Program-made: the position numbers and the translations under genes | Source of the DNA: Cystobacter ferrugineus | GTDB taxonomy: Bacteria > Myxococcota > Myxococcia > Myxococcales > Myxococcaceae | DNA length: 60,931 bases | Assembly (NCBI RefSeq): GCF_001887355.1 | Contig: NZ_MPIN01000012.1 | Coordinates: 1 to 60,931, forward strand | Direction of reading: 5' to 3' | The notes under the pieces: model-generated | Database searches by the model: none | What the model saw: the letters and a program-made list of their open reading frames with translations, nothing else | Told to the model about the DNA's origin: nothing | Shown: in pieces, positions 58,879 through 60,931 of the stretch | How positions within the stretch are numbered: position 1 is the stretch's first letter | How the letters are laid out: every line of letters begins with the position of its first letter

Positions 58879-59757
58879 ATGTTGAAGAGCATGACCGGAT
58901 TTGGAGCGGGGCGCGCACGCGTGGGCGACGAGGAGTTCTCCGTCGAGGTGCGTTCGCTCAACCACAAGTTCTGCGAGGTGAAGGCGCGGCTGCCCCGGGA
59001 GCTGTCGGCACTGGAGCCGGTGCTGGTGAAGCAGGTGAAGGACCGCCTGGCGCGAGGCGCGGTGGATGTCTTCATCAAGCGGCACACGGCGACGGCGGCG
59101 GGCACGGTGCCGGTGGTGGATGTGGGGCTGGCCCGGGAGTGGGCGCGTGCGCTGCGAGAGGTCGGCGAGGCGCTGGGGGAGCTGGCGGAGGTCTCCTGGT
59201 CGGTGGTGGCCAGCCAACCCGGGGTGGTGCGGTTGGAAGAGCGCGGCATGGACGTGGAGTCGGCGACGCAGGCCGTTTCAGGGGCGCTGGAGCAGGCGCT
59301 GACTGCCTTGGAGCAGATGCGCCAGGTCGAGGGGGAGGCCATCCGGGTTGACCTGGAGACGCGGCTTGGGCTCATCGAGCGCTGGAGCCGGGAGGTGGCC
59401 GGGCTGGCCCCGCGTTCCGTGGAGGAGTACCGGCAGCGGCTGACCGAGCGGGTGGCGGAGCTGGCGCGGGGCATCTCGGTGGACGAGCAGCGGCTCGCCC
59501 AGGAGGTGGCCTTGTTCGCGGAACGGAGTGACATCGCCGAGGAGATGACGCGGCTGGCGAGTCACCTGGAGCAGTTCCGCCAGCTCATGGGGGCGGGAGA
59601 GCCGTCGGGCCGCCGGATGGACTTCCTCGTGCAGGAGATGCACCGCGAGGTAAACACCACGGGTTCCAAGAGTCAGCACGCGGAGATCTCCGCGCGTGTG
59701 GTGTCGATGAAGGCAGAAGTCGAGCGCATCCGCGAACAGGTCCAGAACGTCGAATGA
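58879..59757 (+). CDS. yicC: YicC/YloC family endoribonuclease
   Basis: The 292-residue protein begins LKSMTGFGAGRARVGDEEFS, the invariant YicC start, and has EVRSLNHKFCEVKARLPREL. At the C-terminus it has GRRMDFLVQEMHREVNTTGS and K-A-E-V-E-R-I-R-E-Q-V-Q-N-V-E. YicC-type proteins are metal-dependent RNases. It shares its last 4 nt with gmk (ATGA), the usual yicC-gmk pairing. The transcript is predicted leaderless. Confidence 0.95.
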   Translation: MLKSMTGFGAGRARVGDEEFSVEVRSLNHKFCEVKARLPRELSALEPVLVKQVKDRLARGAVDVFIKRHTATAAGTVPVVDVGLAREWARALREVGEALGELAEVSWSVVASQPGVVRLEERGMDVESATQAVSGALEQALTALEQMRQVEGEAIRVDLETRLGLIERWSREVAGLAPRSVEEYRQRLTERVAELARGISVDEQRLAQEVALFAERSDIAEEMTRLASHLEQFRQLMGAGEPSGRRMDFLVQEMHREVNTTGSKSQHAEISARVVSMKAEVERIREQVQNVE

Positions 59758-60386
59758 ACGAGCCCACTGTTTTGCAGCCTGGTCTATTGGTCGTTCTCTC
59801 CGCGCCCTCGGGGACGGGGAAGACGACATTGGCGCGTCGCCTGCTGGCCGAGGTGCCCAACGCCCTCTTCTCCATCAGTGTCACCACCCGGCAGCCGCGA
59901 GGACGGGAGCAGGATGGAGTGGACTACCACTTCGTGGACGTCGCCTCGTTCCAGGAGCGGATCGAGCGGGGAGATTTCGTGGAGTGGGCCGAGGTGTACG
60001 GCCACTTCTATGGCAGTCCGCAGTCAGTGGTGGATGAGGCCCGGGCCCAGCGGGGCATGGCCATCTTCGACATCGACGTTCAGGGCGGGCTGGCGATCAA
60101 GCGCAAGCACCCCGACACGGTCTGCATCTTCGTGGTGCCGCCCTCGTTGGAGGAGCTGGAGCGGCGGTTGCGCGAGCGTGGGACCGACGCGGAGGACACC
60201 ATTCGTCGCCGGATGTTGGCGGCACGCTCGGAGATCGAGCGAGGCGTCTCCTCCTACGATTACATCATCGTGAACGACAACTTCGACCGGGCTTATGGAG
60301 ATCTCCACTCGGTGGTGGTCGCCGAGCGCTGCCGACAGGGCAGGGTGGATCTCTCCAAGCTTCGACTGGAGCGCTCCGGATCTTGA
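59754..60386 (+). CDS. gmk: Guanylate kinase
   Basis: The 210-residue enzyme converts GMP to GDP. It has Walker A SAPSGTGKTT (~17-26), SVTTRQPRGREQDGVDYHF (GMP-binding) and FDIDVQGG. ATG 59754 lies in the overlap with the yicC stop. No rpoZ gene follows, unlike in enterobacteria; instead a gene-free control region begins. Confidence 0.97.
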   Translation: MNEPTVLQPGLLVVLSAPSGTGKTTLARRLLAEVPNALFSISVTTRQPRGREQDGVDYHFVDVASFQERIERGDFVEWAEVYGHFYGSPQSVVDEARAQRGMAIFDIDVQGGLAIKRKHPDTVCIFVVPPSLEELERRLRERGTDAEDTIRRRMLAARSEIERGVSSYDYIIVNDNFDRAYGDLHSVVVAERCRQGRVDLSKLRLERSGS

Positions 60387-60521
60387 GGCGCTCCTCCGAC
60401 GGACTGCTTGAATCAGCAAGTTCCTGGGGGGATTCGTGCTTGGAGAGCACACGAAACAGCGCTGGGGAAAAGAGCTTGCGTTGGCGGATCGCTTGGTGGA
60501 TAAGGCCCCTCACCTCGCGGG

Positions 60522-60545
60522 CAAGTGTCACGCAAGTGACAGTTG
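60522..60545. promoter_or_regulatory. Palindrome upstream of promoter array
   Basis: CAAGTGTCAC and GTGACAGTTG form 10-nt arms with one mismatch around GCAA; the inner six pairs (TGTCAC/GTGACA) are perfect. It could be an operator or a gmk transcript-end hairpin. Confidence 0.45.
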
Positions 60546-60622
60546 CGCGGAGGCGACGCACTCCTTACTTGGCTAGGATACGCGAGTGATGAGCGAGAAC
60601 GACGGCTCGGTAGAAAGAGCAG

Positions 60623-60652
60623 TTGACTCTCGGCAGGGCGAGGCGCTAGAAG
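60623..60652 (+). promoter_or_regulatory. Tandem promoter P1
   Basis: TTGACT at 60623-60628, an 18-nt spacer, and TAGAAG at 60647-60652, followed by the GC-rich discriminator CCGCGCCCC. Confidence 0.55.
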
Positions 60653-60733
60653 CCGCGCCCCTCGGACGGGAAGGCGAAACCGCACTGGCGGTGGGGACCT
60701 CCGGCTGAAGTAGCAGACAGAGCGAAATAAAAA

Positions 60734-60852
60734 GTCGACGCAGCGAGGTTGACTCGAAACGCGGTGGTGGTAGAAGCCGCCTCCCCGAAGCCGAAAGAGT
60801 CGCGCAGGCGACAGAAAGCGGCGGGCGGGAAAAAACGAGTCGACGCAGCGAG
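60734..60852 (+). repeat. Direct repeat GTCGACGCAGCGAG upstream of P2 and P3
   Basis: The same 14 nt occur at 60734-60747 and 60839-60852, each ending 1 or 0 nt before a TTGAC -35 box and each preceded by an A-tract. The two copies are 105 nt apart. Confidence 0.8.
60749..60776 (+). promoter_or_regulatory. Tandem promoter P2 with UP-like element
   Basis: TTGACT at 60749-60754, a 16-nt spacer, and TAGAAG at 60771-60776, followed by CCGCCTCCCC. An A-tract (AAATAAAAA, near 60725-60733) sits about 15 nt upstream of the -35, as an UP element would. Confidence 0.6.
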
Positions 60853-60882
60853 TTGACACGAGGAGCGAAACGGCAGTAGGTT
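60853..60882 (+). promoter_or_regulatory. Tandem promoter P3 with UP-like element
   Basis: TTGACA at 60853-60858, an 18-nt spacer, and TAGGTT at 60877-60882, followed by CCGCGCCCCC. A run of A lies near 60830-60835. The -35 is a perfect consensus match. Confidence 0.65.
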
Positions 60883-60931
60883 CCGCGCCCCCACGAAAGA
60901 GAAGAGCAGCGCTCCTTCGCGGTGAACCGAA

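Larger units (their letters stand above)
60387..60931 (+). promoter_or_regulatory. Gene-free region with tandem rRNA-type promoters
   Basis: This stretch of 545 nt has no supported gene and is visibly richer in A and GA runs than the coding DNA. It contains a palindrome (60522-60545) and three promoters listed separately. The layout resembles the control region of an rRNA operon whose structural genes would lie beyond the window. Confidence 0.6.

Noticed and set aside
57702-59534. 610-codon leftward frame starting inside yicC
   Set aside because: Only the part from 58802 down shows GT9 sequence; the upstream half is the antisense of yicC.

Overview
The window is very GC-rich, with long overlapping reading frames on both strands, ATGA gene overlaps and dense signalling genes. 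Serine/threonine kinases, DUF4388 proteins, lone receivers and DUF2169/TIGR02270 proteins sit beside a full lipid A/LPS assembly set. This points to a myxobacterium, probably the Cystobacterineae (Cystobacter/Archangium-like). The placement rests on gene content and style; no rRNA or tRNA gene lies inside the window. I see no insertion sequence, CRISPR array or tRNA.

Left accessory part (1-10.7 kb): a heme peroxidase with an out-of-frame internal deletion; a histidine-kinase-like protein whose ATP-binding residues are altered; a type VI secretion style cassette (DUF2169 protein, small Cys-rich deaminase-like protein, SUKH immunity protein, HEAT-repeat TIGR02270 protein) in which two of four genes carry single-base frameshifts; an SRPBCC protein; a TPR remnant; and a leftward set of receiver, unknown 568-residue protein and DyP peroxidase.

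Signalling pair (10.7-15.5 kb): a 1376-residue kinase/cyclase-like/AAA/TPR protein followed 32 nt later by an ECF sigma factor. That sigma factor has lost acidic residues of its core-binding motif. By analogy with known kinase-controlled ECF factors, I propose it is switched on by phosphorylation. This is the best candidate for an undescribed regulatory system here.

Housekeeping and envelope core (15.5-47.6 kb): Nei-type glycosylase, receiver, leuS, lptE, rpsT, mazG fused to a VOC-like domain, TPR and DUF4388 membrane proteins, then phoH - 7TM-HD - cupin/ybeY, a DUF4105 protein, prfB with its programmed frameshift, a conventional ECF sigma/anti-sigma pair, lysS, Lol permease and ATPase, bamA, skp, lpxD-fabZ-lpxA-lpxI, a small lipoprotein, and leftward marC, a GT2 and lpxB.

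LPS export and core (47.7-58.8 kb): a receiver/DUF4388/DnaJ/TPR protein, an MsbA-like exporter, PHP-domain protein, waaA (kdtA), GT4, lpxK, heptose kinase and nucleotidyltransferase and a Trm112-like protein, mostly translationally coupled, facing a convergent GT9 gene.

Right end (58.8-60.9 kb): yicC-gmk, then 545 nt without a gene. This stretch holds a palindrome and three tandem promoters with A-tracts and GC-rich discriminators, as expected just upstream of an rRNA operon beyond the window. Several promoters in the window place the start codon 7 nt after the -10 hexamer, implying leaderless mRNAs.
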